64,000 nucleotides of DNA from Butyrivibrio sp. VCD2006 (GCF_000423925.1 NZ_AUIX01000007.1:1-64000); one strand, 5' to 3'; positions 43,551 through 54,260 are shown, counted from the first letter of the stretch. The notes: generated by a model not told the origin, from the letters alone. Numbers and translations are program-made.

Positions 43551-44171
43551 ATGGCTGACGACAAGTTGAGAGAAACAGCGATGAAGTCGGTTGCAACTAT
43601 CAAAAAACCGATTATTGCTGCGGAGAAGAAGGAAGAAGTTAAACCTGTAGAGGCACCCAAGGCAGAGGCTAAGAAGGAAGAGAAAAAGCCTGCAGCTAAG
43701 AAGGCGGCAGCAAAGAAGCCTGCAGCTAAAAAAGCTACAACAGCCAAGAAGGCTACCACAGCAAAGAAGGCTGAGCCTAAGGCAGCAGAGAAGAAGGAAG
43801 AGAAGAAGCCTGCAGCTAAGAAGGCTACAGCAACTAAGGCAGCAGCTAAGAAGACTGAGACCAAGAAGGTCGCAACTACTAAGGCAGCAGCTAAGAAGAC
43901 AGAAACCAAGAAGGCTGCACCTGCTAAGAAGGCTCCTGCAAAGAAAGCTACAACAGCTAAGGCAGCAGAAACTAAGACAAATATCGTTCTTCAGTATGCA
44001 GATAAGAGTGTTACTTATGACACTTTCGTTGAGAATGCGAAGAATGTTTGGCAATATGATATGGGAAGAAAAGTTTCCGAGATCAAGACCCTTGAGCTTT
44101 ACGTAAAGCCTGAAGAGGAGAGAGTATACTTCGTTGTTAACGGAGAGGTTCACGCAGATTTTGGAATGTAA
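43551..44171 (+). CDS. Histone H1-like Lys/Ala-rich protein with DUF6465 domain
   Basis: A protein of 206 residues in two parts. Residues about 28-142 are low-complexity repeats such as KKPAAKKA, AAKKTETKKVATTKAA and EKKEEKKPAAKK, strongly basic like the tail of histone H1. Residues about 143-206 form a folded domain (NIVLQYADKSVTYDTFVENAKNVWQYDMG, then LELYVKPEEERVYFVVNGEV) that matches DUF6465 of Lachnospiraceae. A nucleoid or nucleic acid-binding role is inferred from composition only. The Shine-Dalgarno is GAGAGGGAG. It has its own promoter and terminator. The repeats make the minus strand look coding. Confidence 0.82.
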   Translation: MADDKLRETAMKSVATIKKPIIAAEKKEEVKPVEAPKAEAKKEEKKPAAKKAAAKKPAAKKATTAKKATTAKKAEPKAAEKKEEKKPAAKKATATKAAAKKTETKKVATTKAAAKKTETKKAAPAKKAPAKKATTAKAAETKTNIVLQYADKSVTYDTFVENAKNVWQYDMGRKVSEIKTLELYVKPEEERVYFVVNGEVHADFGM

Positions 44172-44204
44172 TTCCTACTATAATTAAAGCGAATGTAAGT
44201 TACT

Positions 44205-44232
44205 ACCCCGAGGATTTTCCTCGGGGTTTTTC
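44205..44232 (+). terminator. Terminator of the Lys/Ala-rich protein gene
   Basis: ACCCCGAGGA pairs with TCCTCGGGGT around a short T loop, followed by T's. Confidence 0.9.
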
Positions 44233-44239
44233 TTTATGG

Positions 44240-44268
44240 TTGACATCGACTATTTATAGTGGTAATTT
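44240..44268 (+). promoter_or_regulatory. Heat-shock operon promoter
   Basis: A perfect TTGACA (44240-44245), 17 bases, an extended TG (44260-44261) and TAATTT (44263-44268). The start falls near 44275, just before the CIRCE operator. Confidence 0.7.
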
Positions 44269-44282
44269 ATTCTCAGAAGATG

Positions 44283-44309
44283 TTAGCACTCAACCTTAAT
44301 GAGTGCTAA
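44283..44309 (+). promoter_or_regulatory. CIRCE operator (HrcA binding site)
   Basis: A perfect TTAGCACTC (44283-44291), nine bases, then GAGTGCTAA (44301-44309), the consensus CIRCE element. HrcA, encoded by the next gene, represses from this site, giving autoregulation of hrcA-grpE-dnaK-dnaJ. Confidence 0.97.
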
Positions 44310-44332
44310 CACAATAAAAAGGAGGTACTGTG

Positions 44333-45364
44333 ATGCAACTGGATGACAGAAAAAAGAAAATACTGCATGCAATTGTACGCAATTACCTCGAGACAGGCGA
44401 ACCTGTTGGCAGCAGAACTATTTCCAAGTACACGGATCTGAATCTCAGTTCTGCCACTATCAGGAATGAGATGTCGGATCTTGAGGAGATGGGACTCATA
44501 TTACAGCCTCATACTTCTGCGGGACGTATTCCTTCAGATCAGGGCTATCGTGTCTATGTTGACGAGATGCTTGCCGAGAAGGAGGAGAAGCTTGAGAACA
44601 TGAAGGAGATGCTTCTTGATAAGGAAGAGAAGCTTGAAAAACTCCTTAAGCAGGTTGCCAAGACTCTCGCGGTAGATACGAATTATGCATCAATGATCTC
44701 GGCACCGATGATTCGCAGGAACAAGCTGAAATTTGTTCAGCTTTCAAGAGTAGACGAGGAACATCTCCTTACTACTATTGTTATAGAAGGTAATGTGATA
44801 AAGAATCGCATGATCGAGATTGAGCAGGAGCTTTCAGAAGCAGATATGCTGAAGCTCAATATACTTCTCAATACCAGACTTGCCGGACTTTCTGTGGAGG
44901 ACATCAATCTTGGACTTATAACTGCCATGAAGCAGGAGGCAGGTATCCACAGTGAGATTGTAGACAGAATATTGAATACAGCCGGTGAAGCCATCACTGA
45001 GGATGAAGATCTTCAGATATATACCAGCGGAGCCAATAATATCTTCAGATATCCTGAGCTTGCTGATAAAGAGAGGGCGAGTGATCTGATTACAACCTTT
45101 GAGGATAAGAGCGACCTTACAAGTATAGTGGAGAATGCTCTTCAATCCACCAGTGATGAGACAGGTATACAGGTCTACATTGGAAATGAATCGCCTGTTC
45201 AGTCAATGAAGGATTGTAGCGTTGTAACAGCAACCTACGACCTGGGCGAAGGAATGCGTGGAACGGTAGGTATTATCGGACCCAAGAGAATGGATTATGA
45301 CAAAGTTGTCGGAGCACTTAAGAATATGATGAGAGCTCTGGATGATTTATATAAAAAAGAATAG
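44333..45364 (+). CDS. hrcA: Heat-inducible transcription repressor HrcA
   Basis: A protein of 343 residues. The winged helix (about 1-75) has LDDRKKKILHAIVRNYLETGEPVGSRTI and SSATIRNEMSDLEEMGLI, followed by QPHTSAGRIPSDQGYRVYVD. The GAF-like domain follows, with VQLSRVDEEHLLTTIVIEG, and the end has GIIGPKRMDYDKVVGALKNMM. It binds the CIRCE site 24 bases upstream and is released on heat stress. A GTG directly before the ATG is also in frame; GGAGG 7 bases before the ATG favours the ATG. Confidence 0.96.
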   Translation: MQLDDRKKKILHAIVRNYLETGEPVGSRTISKYTDLNLSSATIRNEMSDLEEMGLILQPHTSAGRIPSDQGYRVYVDEMLAEKEEKLENMKEMLLDKEEKLEKLLKQVAKTLAVDTNYASMISAPMIRRNKLKFVQLSRVDEEHLLTTIVIEGNVIKNRMIEIEQELSEADMLKLNILLNTRLAGLSVEDINLGLITAMKQEAGIHSEIVDRILNTAGEAITEDEDLQIYTSGANNIFRYPELADKERASDLITTFEDKSDLTSIVENALQSTSDETGIQVYIGNESPVQSMKDCSVVTATYDLGEGMRGTVGIIGPKRMDYDKVVGALKNMMRALDDLYKKE

Positions 45365-45384
45365 AACCATAAGGAGTATTTAAG

Positions 45385-46059
45385 TTGAGTAAGGAAGTAA
45401 AGAAGGACTCTGCTACAGAGTCCGAAAAGAAAACAGCTAAAGAACTTCAGCAGGAAGTTGCCGAGAAGGCTAAGGAAGTTGCAGAAGCAGCCAACAAGGT
45501 TGCTGAGGCAGCAGAGGAAGCTGAGTCAGAAGCAGAGGTTGATGCTCCTGAGGCTGAAGGCAATGATAGCGAAGCAGCTGCCGGAGAGAAAAAGGGACTT
45601 TTCGGAAAAAAGGAAAAGAAGAATCCTTTTAAAGAGAAGTTTGAAGAAATGCAGGATAAATACCTGCGCCAGGTTGCGGAGTTCGAGAACTTCCGTAAGA
45701 GAACCGATAAAGAGAAGGCGCAGATGTTTGACCAGGGTGCATCAAATGTACTTGAGAAGATGCTTCCCATCGTTGATAACTTCGAGAGAGGACTTGCTGC
45801 TGTCCCTGAAGATGAGAAGAATTCCGCTTTTGCTGATGGAATGAACATGATATACAAGCAGCTTGTAAAGCAGATGGAAGACCTTGGTGTAACTCAGATC
45901 GAGGCTGTGGGAAAAGAATTTGATCCCAATTTCCACAATGCAGTAATGCAGGTTGACAGCGAAGAGTACGAGGAAGGAATCGTAGCTCAGGAGCTTCAAA
46001 AGGGTTATATGTATCGCGACATGGTGCTTAGACATAGCATGGTTGCAGTAGCCAAGTAA
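45385..46059 (+). CDS. grpE: Nucleotide exchange factor GrpE
   Basis: A protein of 224 residues with a TTG start, set by AAGGAG 8 bases upstream. An acidic Ala/Glu-rich coiled-coil region (about 1-80) precedes the core: DKYLRQVAEFENFRKRTDKEKAQM (about 92-115), LEKMLPIVDNFERGL, GMNMIYKQLVKQMEDLGV and the C-terminal beta domain with FDPNFHNAVMQV. It drives ADP release from DnaK. The N-terminal region is longer than in E. coli GrpE. It lies 20 bases after hrcA in the CIRCE-controlled operon. Confidence 0.96.
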   Translation: MSKEVKKDSATESEKKTAKELQQEVAEKAKEVAEAANKVAEAAEEAESEAEVDAPEAEGNDSEAAAGEKKGLFGKKEKKNPFKEKFEEMQDKYLRQVAEFENFRKRTDKEKAQMFDQGASNVLEKMLPIVDNFERGLAAVPEDEKNSAFADGMNMIYKQLVKQMEDLGVTQIEAVGKEFDPNFHNAVMQVDSEEYEEGIVAQELQKGYMYRDMVLRHSMVAVAK

Positions 46060-46101
46060 TTATAGTATTTCAATCATTTAGATTTATATATGGAGGAATA
46101 A

Positions 46102-47985
<1,884 letters not shown>

Positions 47986-48038
47986 TCATTTAGCTAGGTT
48001 CTTTCGAGCTTTTATAAAAGTTTAATAATTCAAATATT

Positions 48039-48080
48039 GCTAAAGCCCAATACATAATGTAGTATGGATTGGGTTTTAGC
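48039..48080 (+). repeat. Inverted repeat between dnaK and dnaJ
   Basis: GCTAAAGCCCAAT (48039-48051) pairs with ATTGGGTTTTAGC (48068-48080), 13 positions with one non-Watson-Crick pair and one G-U, around a 16-base loop. No T run follows, so it may stabilise or process the mRNA and lower dnaJ expression relative to dnaK. Confidence 0.55.
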
Positions 48081-48124
48081 GTATTTATTAAGAAGACGCA
48101 TAATAATAGATTTAGGAGAGATAC

Positions 48125-49303
48125 ATGGCAGATCAGAAGCGCGATTATTACGAGGTTCTCGGCGTAAGCAAGGGAGCCAGTGATGATGAGATAAAAAAAG
48201 CATACCGTGTTCTTGCGAAGAAGTACCATCCGGATATGAACCCCGGGGATGCAGCAGCGGCAGATAAGTTTAAGGAAGCATCTGAGGCTTATGCAGTGTT
48301 AAGCGACCCTGAGAAGAGACGTCAGTATGATCAGTTTGGTCATGCGGCATTTGAGGGCGGTGCCGGCGGTTATGGTGGATTTGACTTTGGCGGTGCTGAT
48401 TTTGGCGACATTTTTGGTGATATATTCGGTGATTTCTTTGGCGGCGGAAGAAGAAGCCAGGGAGCAAGAAGTGGCCCTGCAAAGGGAGCAAATATTCGTG
48501 CCAGTGTTCGCATAACATTTGAGGAAGCAGTATTTGGCTGTGAGAAGGAACTGGAGCTTAAGCTTAAGGATCCGTGCCCGACATGTAAGGGAACAGGTGC
48601 AAAGCCCGGAACGACAGCTCAGATGTGTCCTAAGTGCGGCGGTAAGGGACAGGTTGTATTCACCCAGCAGTCTTTCTTTGGTACAGTGAGAAATGTCCAG
48701 ACATGTCCTGACTGTAACGGAAGTGGTAAGGTGATTAAGGATAAATGTTCTGATTGCGGTGGAACCGGATATGTTTCAAGCAACAAACGAATTCAGGTTT
48801 CAATTCCTGCAGGTATTGATAACGGACAGAGTGTCCGCATCCGTGAAAAGGGTGAACCCGGAAGAAATGGTGGTCCCAGAGGAGACCTTCTTGTTGAGGT
48901 AATTGTTCAGGATCATCCAATTTTCCAGAGACAGGATTATGATATTTTCTCAACAGTTCCTATGTCATATGCAATAGCAGCACTTGGAGGAACAGTTGCA
49001 ATTGATACAGTAGACGGCAAGGTTCTCTATGATGTTAAAGCCGGAACCCAGACTGACACGAGAGTAAGACTTCGTGGAAAGGGTGTTCCGACACTTAGAA
49101 ACAAGGATATCAGAGGTGATCATTATGTTACCCTTGTTGTTCAGGTTCCTGATAAGCTATCGAAAGATGCAAAGGAGCTTCTGAGACAGTTTGATGAGAA
49201 GACCGGTGATAGTCTACACGCTGCCGATAGTATTTCCGGAGACAAGGATGGAAATGATGATGGTGGCAAGAAAAAGGGCGGTTTCTTCGGCAAGAAGAAA
49301 TAA
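48125..49303 (+). CDS. dnaJ: Chaperone protein DnaJ
   Basis: A protein of 392 residues. The J domain has [32 protein letters not shown] with the HPD motif at about 36-38. A Gly/Phe-rich region (about 78-120) follows, then four zinc-finger repeats: [24 protein letters not shown] and CSDCGGTG (about 155-220), and the C-terminal beta domains. It delivers substrates to DnaK and stimulates its ATPase. The C-terminal tail [14 protein letters not shown] is basic. It ends the heat-shock cluster; a terminator follows. Confidence 0.97.
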   Translation: MADQKRDYYEVLGVSKGASDDEIKKAYRVLAKKYHPDMNPGDAAAADKFKEASEAYAVLSDPEKRRQYDQFGHAAFEGGAGGYGGFDFGGADFGDIFGDIFGDFFGGGRRSQGARSGPAKGANIRASVRITFEEAVFGCEKELELKLKDPCPTCKGTGAKPGTTAQMCPKCGGKGQVVFTQQSFFGTVRNVQTCPDCNGSGKVIKDKCSDCGGTGYVSSNKRIQVSIPAGIDNGQSVRIREKGEPGRNGGPRGDLLVEVIVQDHPIFQRQDYDIFSTVPMSYAIAALGGTVAIDTVDGKVLYDVKAGTQTDTRVRLRGKGVPTLRNKDIRGDHYVTLVVQVPDKLSKDAKELLRQFDEKTGDSLHAADSISGDKDGNDDGGKKKGGFFGKKK

Positions 49304-49318
49304 TATATGAATAATAAA

Positions 49319-49349
49319 GCGGGGAGAAATAATTAGCTCCCCGCGTTTT
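49319..49349 (+). terminator. Terminator after dnaJ
   Basis: GCGGGGAG (49319-49326) pairs with CTCCCCGC (49337-49344), followed by GTTTT. Confidence 0.85.
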
Positions 49350-49419
49350 GCGTGAAAAGCAGAGCCATGCAACATAGATTTATTGCATGCTTGCATGCAG
49401 AGTCAGAAAGGAAATTCCT

Positions 49420-50475
49420 ATGAAGTGGATGCGTTTTAGGATCAGAACAAATGAAGAGTCAGAGGACATCATTGTCAGCAGTATGATGGATATTGGTCTT
49501 GAGGGAGCTCAGATCGAGGATAATGCGCCTCTTACAGCTGCAGACAAGGAGCAGATGTTTACGGATGATCTTCAGGATGCTGATGATGAAGAGACCGGTG
49601 TTGACAGCTGTGCAGTTACTGCTCCCGGTGAGGAAGGAGTTGCATATCTCAACTTTTTCCTTGAAGTGGATGATGATAATATGCTCACTGTTCATGAGTA
49701 TGATGAAAACGGCGAAGAGATTGAGGTTAAGAAAACACCTGATCAGATGAAGGCAGAAATCAGGGAAGTTCTTGACGATCTTAGCAGCTTTTCAGATATC
49801 GGTGACGGAACTATCTCTGTTGATGTTACTGAGGATATTGATTGGATAAATAACTGGAAGCAGTATTTTCATAAGTTCTTCGTGGACGATGTTCTGGTTA
49901 TTCCCTCATGGGAGACTCCCGATGAGGAGGATAAAAAGAAAGCAAACATAACACTTCATATAGATCCCGGTACAGCGTTTGGTACAGGTATGCACGAGAC
50001 AACACAGCTTTGTATCAGAGCACTTCGCAAATATATTGAGCCCGGTGACAGAGTACTTGACGTGGGTACAGGAAGTGGGGTATTGTCTATACTTGCTATG
50101 AAATTCGGCGCGGGACATACTGTAGGAACAGATCTTGATCCCTGTGCAGAGCCTGCAGTTGCAGATAACAAGAAGGCAAATGATATAGCGGTAGAGGATT
50201 TTGACCTAATAATCGGGAATATCATAGATGATGAAGCAGTTCAGAAACAGGTAGGAGCTGGCTATGATATTGTAGTTGCGAATATTCTTCCCTATGTGCT
50301 TGTTCCGCTTACTCCAATTGTTCCCGGACTTCTTAAGGACGGCGGAATCTATATCACTTCCGGAATAATCGAAGCAAAAGAGGATGTTATCAGAAAAGCA
50401 CATGAAGATGCAGGTCTTACGATTCTTGAGGTGACCAAACAGGGCGAATGGGTATCAGTGATTTCGCGCAAATAA
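49420..50475 (+). CDS. prmA: Ribosomal protein L11 methyltransferase
   Basis: A protein of 351 residues from the ATG at 49420 (AAAGGAAATT upstream); the frame is open further up without a site. The N-terminal substrate-recognition part begins MKWMRFRIRTNEESEDIIVSSMMDIG, with an acidic insert (about 50-75) longer than usual. The SAM-binding domain has LHIDPGTAFGTGMHETTQLC (about 183-202) and VLDVGTGSGVLSILAMKFGA (about 214-233), then NILPYVLVPL in place of the usual NIL(A/S)xPL. PrmA trimethylates lysines and the N-terminus of L11. It commonly follows dnaJ in Firmicutes and is paired with rsmE. Confidence 0.95.
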   Translation: MKWMRFRIRTNEESEDIIVSSMMDIGLEGAQIEDNAPLTAADKEQMFTDDLQDADDEETGVDSCAVTAPGEEGVAYLNFFLEVDDDNMLTVHEYDENGEEIEVKKTPDQMKAEIREVLDDLSSFSDIGDGTISVDVTEDIDWINNWKQYFHKFFVDDVLVIPSWETPDEEDKKKANITLHIDPGTAFGTGMHETTQLCIRALRKYIEPGDRVLDVGTGSGVLSILAMKFGAGHTVGTDLDPCAEPAVADNKKANDIAVEDFDLIIGNIIDDEAVQKQVGAGYDIVVANILPYVLVPLTPIVPGLLKDGGIYITSGIIEAKEDVIRKAHEDAGLTILEVTKQGEWVSVISRK

Positions 50476-50506
50476 GGATAATGTATATTATTTAATTCAT
50501 AAATGA

Positions 50507-50546
50507 CTTCTCTTTTTATGGAGAAGGAGCCGTAAGGCAGATGGGG
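50507..50546 (+). repeat. Dispersed repeat end before rsmE
   Basis: CTTCTC/GAGAAG (50507-50512 with 50521-50526), a short GCC-GTAA-GGC hairpin (50529-50538), then AGATGGGG, 5 bases before the rsmE ATG. The tail is the only Shine-Dalgarno there. Confidence 0.5.
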
Positions 50547-50551
50547 ATTTT

Positions 50552-51358
50552 ATGTACCATTTTTTTGCTGACAGTAGTCAGCTTATTGATGAAGGAAAGC
50601 GAATAATAATAGATGGTTCTGATTACAATCACATGGTGAATGTTCTCAGAATGAAGGTAGGCGAAGAGTTTTCGGTAAGCATAAAGGATGAATTATCCGG
50701 TAATGGTGATAGCTTTGCAGATGTAACCGATGATTCTGCTGCTTTTGAAGGTGTTAAGGAGTATCGTTTTGGAATAGAGTCGATATCTCCTACGGAGCTT
50801 GTCGGTGAGCTGAGGTTCATAAAAGAGTCCGGTGCTGAGTTGCCTTCAAAGATATATCTTTTCCAGGGACTTCCCAAGGCCGATAAGATGGAGCTTATAA
50901 TACAGAAAGCAGTTGAACTGGGAGCATTTCAGATAGTTCCAGTATCGATGAAGCGCTCTGTTGTTAAGCTCGATGAGAAAAAAGCAGCCAATAAGGTGAA
51001 GAGATGGCAGGCAATTTCAGAAGCTGCAGCGAAACAGAGTAAGCGTGCTTTTGTTCCTGAGATAAGTATGCCTATGACTTTTAAGCAGGCAATAGCATTC
51101 TGTGCGGATATGGATGTTAAACTTCTTCCGTATGAGATGGCAGAGGGCATGGAAAAAACCAGAGAGATAATAGACAGTGTAAAGCCCGGGCAGAGCATAG
51201 CTATATTTGTTGGGCCTGAGGGAGGCTTTGCAGAGGAAGAAGTAAGCTATGCTATAGATGCCGGATTTAATTCGATTACAATGGGTAAGAGAATACTTCG
51301 CACAGAAACGGCGGGATTTACAATGCTCTCATGGCTTATGTATAAGCTTGAGGCATGA
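50552..51358 (+). CDS. rsmE: 16S rRNA (uridine(1498)-N3)-methyltransferase
   Basis: A protein of 268 residues of the SPOUT class. The N-terminal PUA-like part begins MYHFFADSSQLI and includes HMVNVLRMKVGE. The catalytic knot has LFQGLPKADKMELIIQKAVELGAFQIVPVSMKRSVVK (about 109-145), IFVGPEGGFAEEEV (about 217-230) and MGKRILRTETAG (about 243-254). It methylates U1498 in the decoding region of 16S rRNA. The prmA-rsmE pair is a common Firmicute arrangement. Length and motifs are complete. Confidence 0.96.
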   Translation: MYHFFADSSQLIDEGKRIIIDGSDYNHMVNVLRMKVGEEFSVSIKDELSGNGDSFADVTDDSAAFEGVKEYRFGIESISPTELVGELRFIKESGAELPSKIYLFQGLPKADKMELIIQKAVELGAFQIVPVSMKRSVVKLDEKKAANKVKRWQAISEAAAKQSKRAFVPEISMPMTFKQAIAFCADMDVKLLPYEMAEGMEKTREIIDSVKPGQSIAIFVGPEGGFAEEEVSYAIDAGFNSITMGKRILRTETAGFTMLSWLMYKLEA

Positions 51359-51439
51359 TTTTGCGCAAAAGTTTGCTTTTGTAATAGATTTTTATAGTTT
51401 GATTTTTAGAATATATATTTGACCAAAGTAAGAGGAATT

Positions 51440-52648
51440 ATGGAAATTTACCTTGATAACTCGGCTACAACAAAGGTTTATGATGATGTGACAGAGCTCT
51501 GCATCAAGATGATGAGAGAGGATTTCGGTAATCCATCAAGCATGCATCACATGGGAGTTGTGGCTGAGAATTATGTAAAAGAAGCTGCAGAGAGAATAGC
51601 TAAGACATTAAAAGCAAAGCCTAAGGAAATACTTTTCACATCCGGTGGAACGGAATCCGATAATACCGCAATAATCGGCGGTGCTATGGCTCACAGGCGA
51701 GAGGGTAATCACCTTATCACGACAAGTATAGAGCACCCCGCAGTTTTAAATGCAATGAAATATCTTGAGAATCAGGGCTTTGAGGTGACTTATCTTGGAG
51801 TTTCTGATAAAGGTATTATTGATTTAGAAGAGCTTAAGAGTGCTTTAAGAGAGGATACTATCCTGGTATCTATCATGGCTGTCAATAATGAGATTGGGTC
51901 AGTTCAGCCCTTGGAAGAAGCAGGGAAAATTATCCATGCAAGCAATAAAGGGACAATTTTCCATGTGGATGCTGTTCAGGGGTATGGAAAACTCTCTATT
52001 ATTCCTAAGAATCTTGGAGTAGATATGATGTCAGTCAGCGGCCATAAGATTCATGGTCCTAAGGGCGTAGGCTTTTTATACATAAGAGATGGAGTCCGTA
52101 TCGTGCCGATAAGCTATGGTGGAGGGCAGCAGTCAGGACTTAGATCAGGTACACTTAATGTTCCCGGAATTACCGGGCTTGGAAGAGCTTCCGAGGAGAT
52201 TTACTCAGGCTTTGATGAAAAGATTGCTGAGTTATATGAAAAGAAAATGAGGCTTATAAAAGGTCTTACCGGAGCACTTGAGGATCTTAGGATAAATGGA
52301 ATAGAGTCTGATAAAAAGAGTGTTTATGATTTTACAGAGGAAGAGCTTCGTGATGCTGTAAGCCAGACTGCTCCGCATATTGTGAGTGTGTCGGTCAAGG
52401 GTGTTAGAGCTGAAGTTTTGCTTCATGCGCTTGAGGATAAAGAGATTTATGTTTCTGCAGGAAGTGCATGCTCATCCAATCATCCTTCGGTGTCAGGTAC
52501 ACTTAAAGCCATCAGGATTCCAAAGGAATTATTTGACAGTACAGTGCGACTTAGTTTGTCTGAATTTACAACTAATGAAGAGATAGATGAAACGGTAAAG
52601 GTGTTCAAAGAGATCGTGCCAATGCTCAGACAGTTCTCGAGAAGATAA
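51440..52648 (+). CDS. Cysteine desulfurase (NifS/IscS family)
   Basis: A protein of 402 residues from the ATG at 51440 (AGAGGA 5 bases upstream); a TTG 21 bases earlier is unlikely. It begins MEIYLDNSATTKVYD, with FTSGGTESDN, SIEHPAVL, the PLP lysine in VSGHKIHGPKGVGFLY (about 200-215) and the active cysteine in GSACSSNHPSVSGTLKA. It moves sulfur from cysteine to a carrier or enzyme. The next gene is thiI, so it most likely supplies sulfur for tRNA s4U8, as NifZ does for ThiI in Bacillus; this pairing is inference from position. Confidence 0.93.
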   Translation: MEIYLDNSATTKVYDDVTELCIKMMREDFGNPSSMHHMGVVAENYVKEAAERIAKTLKAKPKEILFTSGGTESDNTAIIGGAMAHRREGNHLITTSIEHPAVLNAMKYLENQGFEVTYLGVSDKGIIDLEELKSALREDTILVSIMAVNNEIGSVQPLEEAGKIIHASNKGTIFHVDAVQGYGKLSIIPKNLGVDMMSVSGHKIHGPKGVGFLYIRDGVRIVPISYGGGQQSGLRSGTLNVPGITGLGRASEEIYSGFDEKIAELYEKKMRLIKGLTGALEDLRINGIESDKKSVYDFTEEELRDAVSQTAPHIVSVSVKGVRAEVLLHALEDKEIYVSAGSACSSNHPSVSGTLKAIRIPKELFDSTVRLSLSEFTTNEEIDETVKVFKEIVPMLRQFSRR

Positions 52649-52721
52649 CTATCAGAGGTCGTTTCACGCCATTTTGTCTTCGCTCCGCTAATGTGGAGGC
52701 ATAACAATAAAGGAGAAAATT

Positions 52722-53924
52722 ATGCAGTACCATGCATTTATAATCAAATACGCAGAGATAGGAATTAAGGGTAAGAACAGATACCTCTTTGAGGAAGCGC
52801 TTGTAAAACAGATGGAGCGTGTTCTTGCAAAATGCGAGGGAGAGTTCAGTATTTTCAGGGTTTCAGGAAGAATATATCTGAATGCGAAGGGCTTTGACTT
52901 TGATGAGATTGTTGCAGCACTTCAGAGAGTATTTGGAATTACAGGAATTTGCCCTGCTGTTTGTATTGAGAGGGATGGAGATGGTAAGCTTCCGGATATT
53001 AATGGACTTTCAGCAGAGGTTATCAAGTTCCTTGACGGAGTTTATCCTGACAAGAACAAGACCTTTAAGATAAAGTGCAGACGTGTTGATAAAACTTATC
53101 CTCTGGATTCCATGGAGGCAGCAGCCGAGATAGGAGCACAGGTTCTTGATGCTTTTCCTGAGATGAAGGTAGATGTCAGAAATCCTGATATCCTTGTAAG
53201 TGTCGAGATTCGTGAGAAGGTAAATATATATTCTGAGATTATTCCCGGTCCCGGGGGAATGCCAATCGGAACCAGTGGAAAGGCATGTCTTCTTCTGTCA
53301 GGCGGAATTGATTCCCCTGTTGCGGGATACATGATCGCAAAGCGCGGTGCCGAGATCGAAGCGGTTTATTTCAATGCTCCACCATACACCAGTGAGAGAG
53401 CAAAGCAGAAGGTTATTGATCTCGCTAAGGTTATCGCAAAATATACCGGTAAGATCAGACTTCATATTATCAATTTTACGGATATTCAGATGTATATCTA
53501 CAAGCAGTGCCCGCATGATGAGCTTACGATTATAATGCGCAGATATATGATGAGAATCGCAGATATGATCGCAGCAGAGAATAAGTGTATGGGACTTATT
53601 ACAGGAGAGAGTATAGGACAGGTTGCGTCTCAGACAATGGAGAGCCTTATGGCTACAAACGAGGTTGTGACCGATATGCCTGTTTACCGACCGCTTATCG
53701 CGTTTGATAAACAGGATATTGTAGATATCTCACTGAAAATCGATGCCTATGAGACATCAATTCTTCCTTACGAGGATTGCTGCACAATCTTTGTTGCCAA
53801 GCATCCCGTAACCAAGCCGCGTCTTGAGGTTATCCGTGCTCACGAACACCGACTTGATGAGCAGATTGATGACATGGTTAAGGCAGCGCTTGATACAGAT
53901 GAGATATTAGAGATAGAGATTTGA
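52722..53924 (+). CDS. thiI: tRNA 4-thiouridine synthase ThiI
   Basis: A protein of 400 residues. The N-terminal ferredoxin-like and THUMP domains (about 1-165) begin with FIIKYAEIGIKGKNRYLFE. The PP-loop ATPase domain has CLLLSGGIDSPVAGYMIAKRGAEIEAVYFNAPPYTSERA (about 188-226), and the end has LPYEDCCTIFVAKHPVTKP. There is no C-terminal rhodanese domain, the normal state in Firmicutes. It activates U8 of tRNA and inserts sulfur supplied by the desulfurase encoded 73 bases upstream. The ribosome-binding site is AAAGGAG. Confidence 0.97.
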   Translation: MQYHAFIIKYAEIGIKGKNRYLFEEALVKQMERVLAKCEGEFSIFRVSGRIYLNAKGFDFDEIVAALQRVFGITGICPAVCIERDGDGKLPDINGLSAEVIKFLDGVYPDKNKTFKIKCRRVDKTYPLDSMEAAAEIGAQVLDAFPEMKVDVRNPDILVSVEIREKVNIYSEIIPGPGGMPIGTSGKACLLLSGGIDSPVAGYMIAKRGAEIEAVYFNAPPYTSERAKQKVIDLAKVIAKYTGKIRLHIINFTDIQMYIYKQCPHDELTIIMRRYMMRIADMIAAENKCMGLITGESIGQVASQTMESLMATNEVVTDMPVYRPLIAFDKQDIVDISLKIDAYETSILPYEDCCTIFVAKHPVTKPRLEVIRAHEHRLDEQIDDMVKAALDTDEILEIEI

Positions 53925-53932
53925 TGGGAGAA

Positions 53933-53976
53933 CCTCATCCGGCATTTCGTGCCACTTTCCGCCTGTAAGGGGGAAA
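53933..53976. repeat. Half-copy of the dispersed element after thiI
   Basis: CCTCATCC (53933-53940), hairpin GGCAT-TTC-GTGCC (53941-53953, one G-U), then CTTTCC/GGAAAG (53955-53976 region). This is one complete end of the element without a partner end. Confidence 0.65.
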
Positions 53977-53987
53977 GAAATCGGAAA

Positions 53988-54018
53988 ATAAAAAACCTGC
54001 GACGTTAGTCGCAGGTTT
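53988..54018. terminator. Terminator, mainly for the HPr-like gene
   Basis: CCTGCGAC (53996-54003) pairs with GTCGCAGG (54008-54015) around GTTA. On the minus strand it is followed by a T-rich run, on the plus strand by TTTC, so it ends the HPr-like gene and possibly thiI. Confidence 0.85.
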
Positions 54019-54029
54019 CAATAGATTTT

Positions 54030-54260
54030 TTAGATCATGTAAGGCTTTAAGATTGAAAGCACTTCGTCGGCGCCGTCTTCAGCATGGATGTTAAGATCAA
54101 TCGGCTTAGAAAGATCAAGTGAGAAAATACCCATGATGGACTTTGCGTCAATTACATATCTACCTGATACAAGGTCGAAATCATAATCGAACTTTGTAAT
54201 ATCATTTACGAAAGACTTAACCTTATCGATAGAATTTAAAGAAATTTTTACGGTTTTCAT
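54030..54260 (-). CDS. HPr-like protein lacking the phosphorylatable histidine
   Basis: A protein of 76 residues from the ATG at 54260 (GAAGGAGG 9 bases upstream). It has the HPr fold pattern: FDLVSGRYVIDAKSIMGIFSLDLSKPIDLNIHAEDGADEVL, including the loop around the regulatory serine (KSIMGIFSL). The usual active-site segment near residue 15 (GLHARPA) is replaced by NSIDKVKSF, so it cannot accept phosphate from enzyme I in the classical way. A regulatory, Crh-like role is possible; Crh also lacks His15. It is divergent from mtaB. Confidence 0.85.
   Translation of the reverse strand: MKTVKISLNSIDKVKSFVNDITKFDYDFDLVSGRYVIDAKSIMGIFSLDLSKPIDLNIHAEDGADEVLSILKPYMI

Noticed and set aside
43421-44153. 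Two long minus-strand open frames (162 and 222 codons) over the Lys/Ala-rich gene
   Set aside because: They mirror the repetitive Lys/Ala codons of the plus-strand gene, give Ala/Leu/Cys/Ser-rich nonsense and lack ribosome-binding sites.
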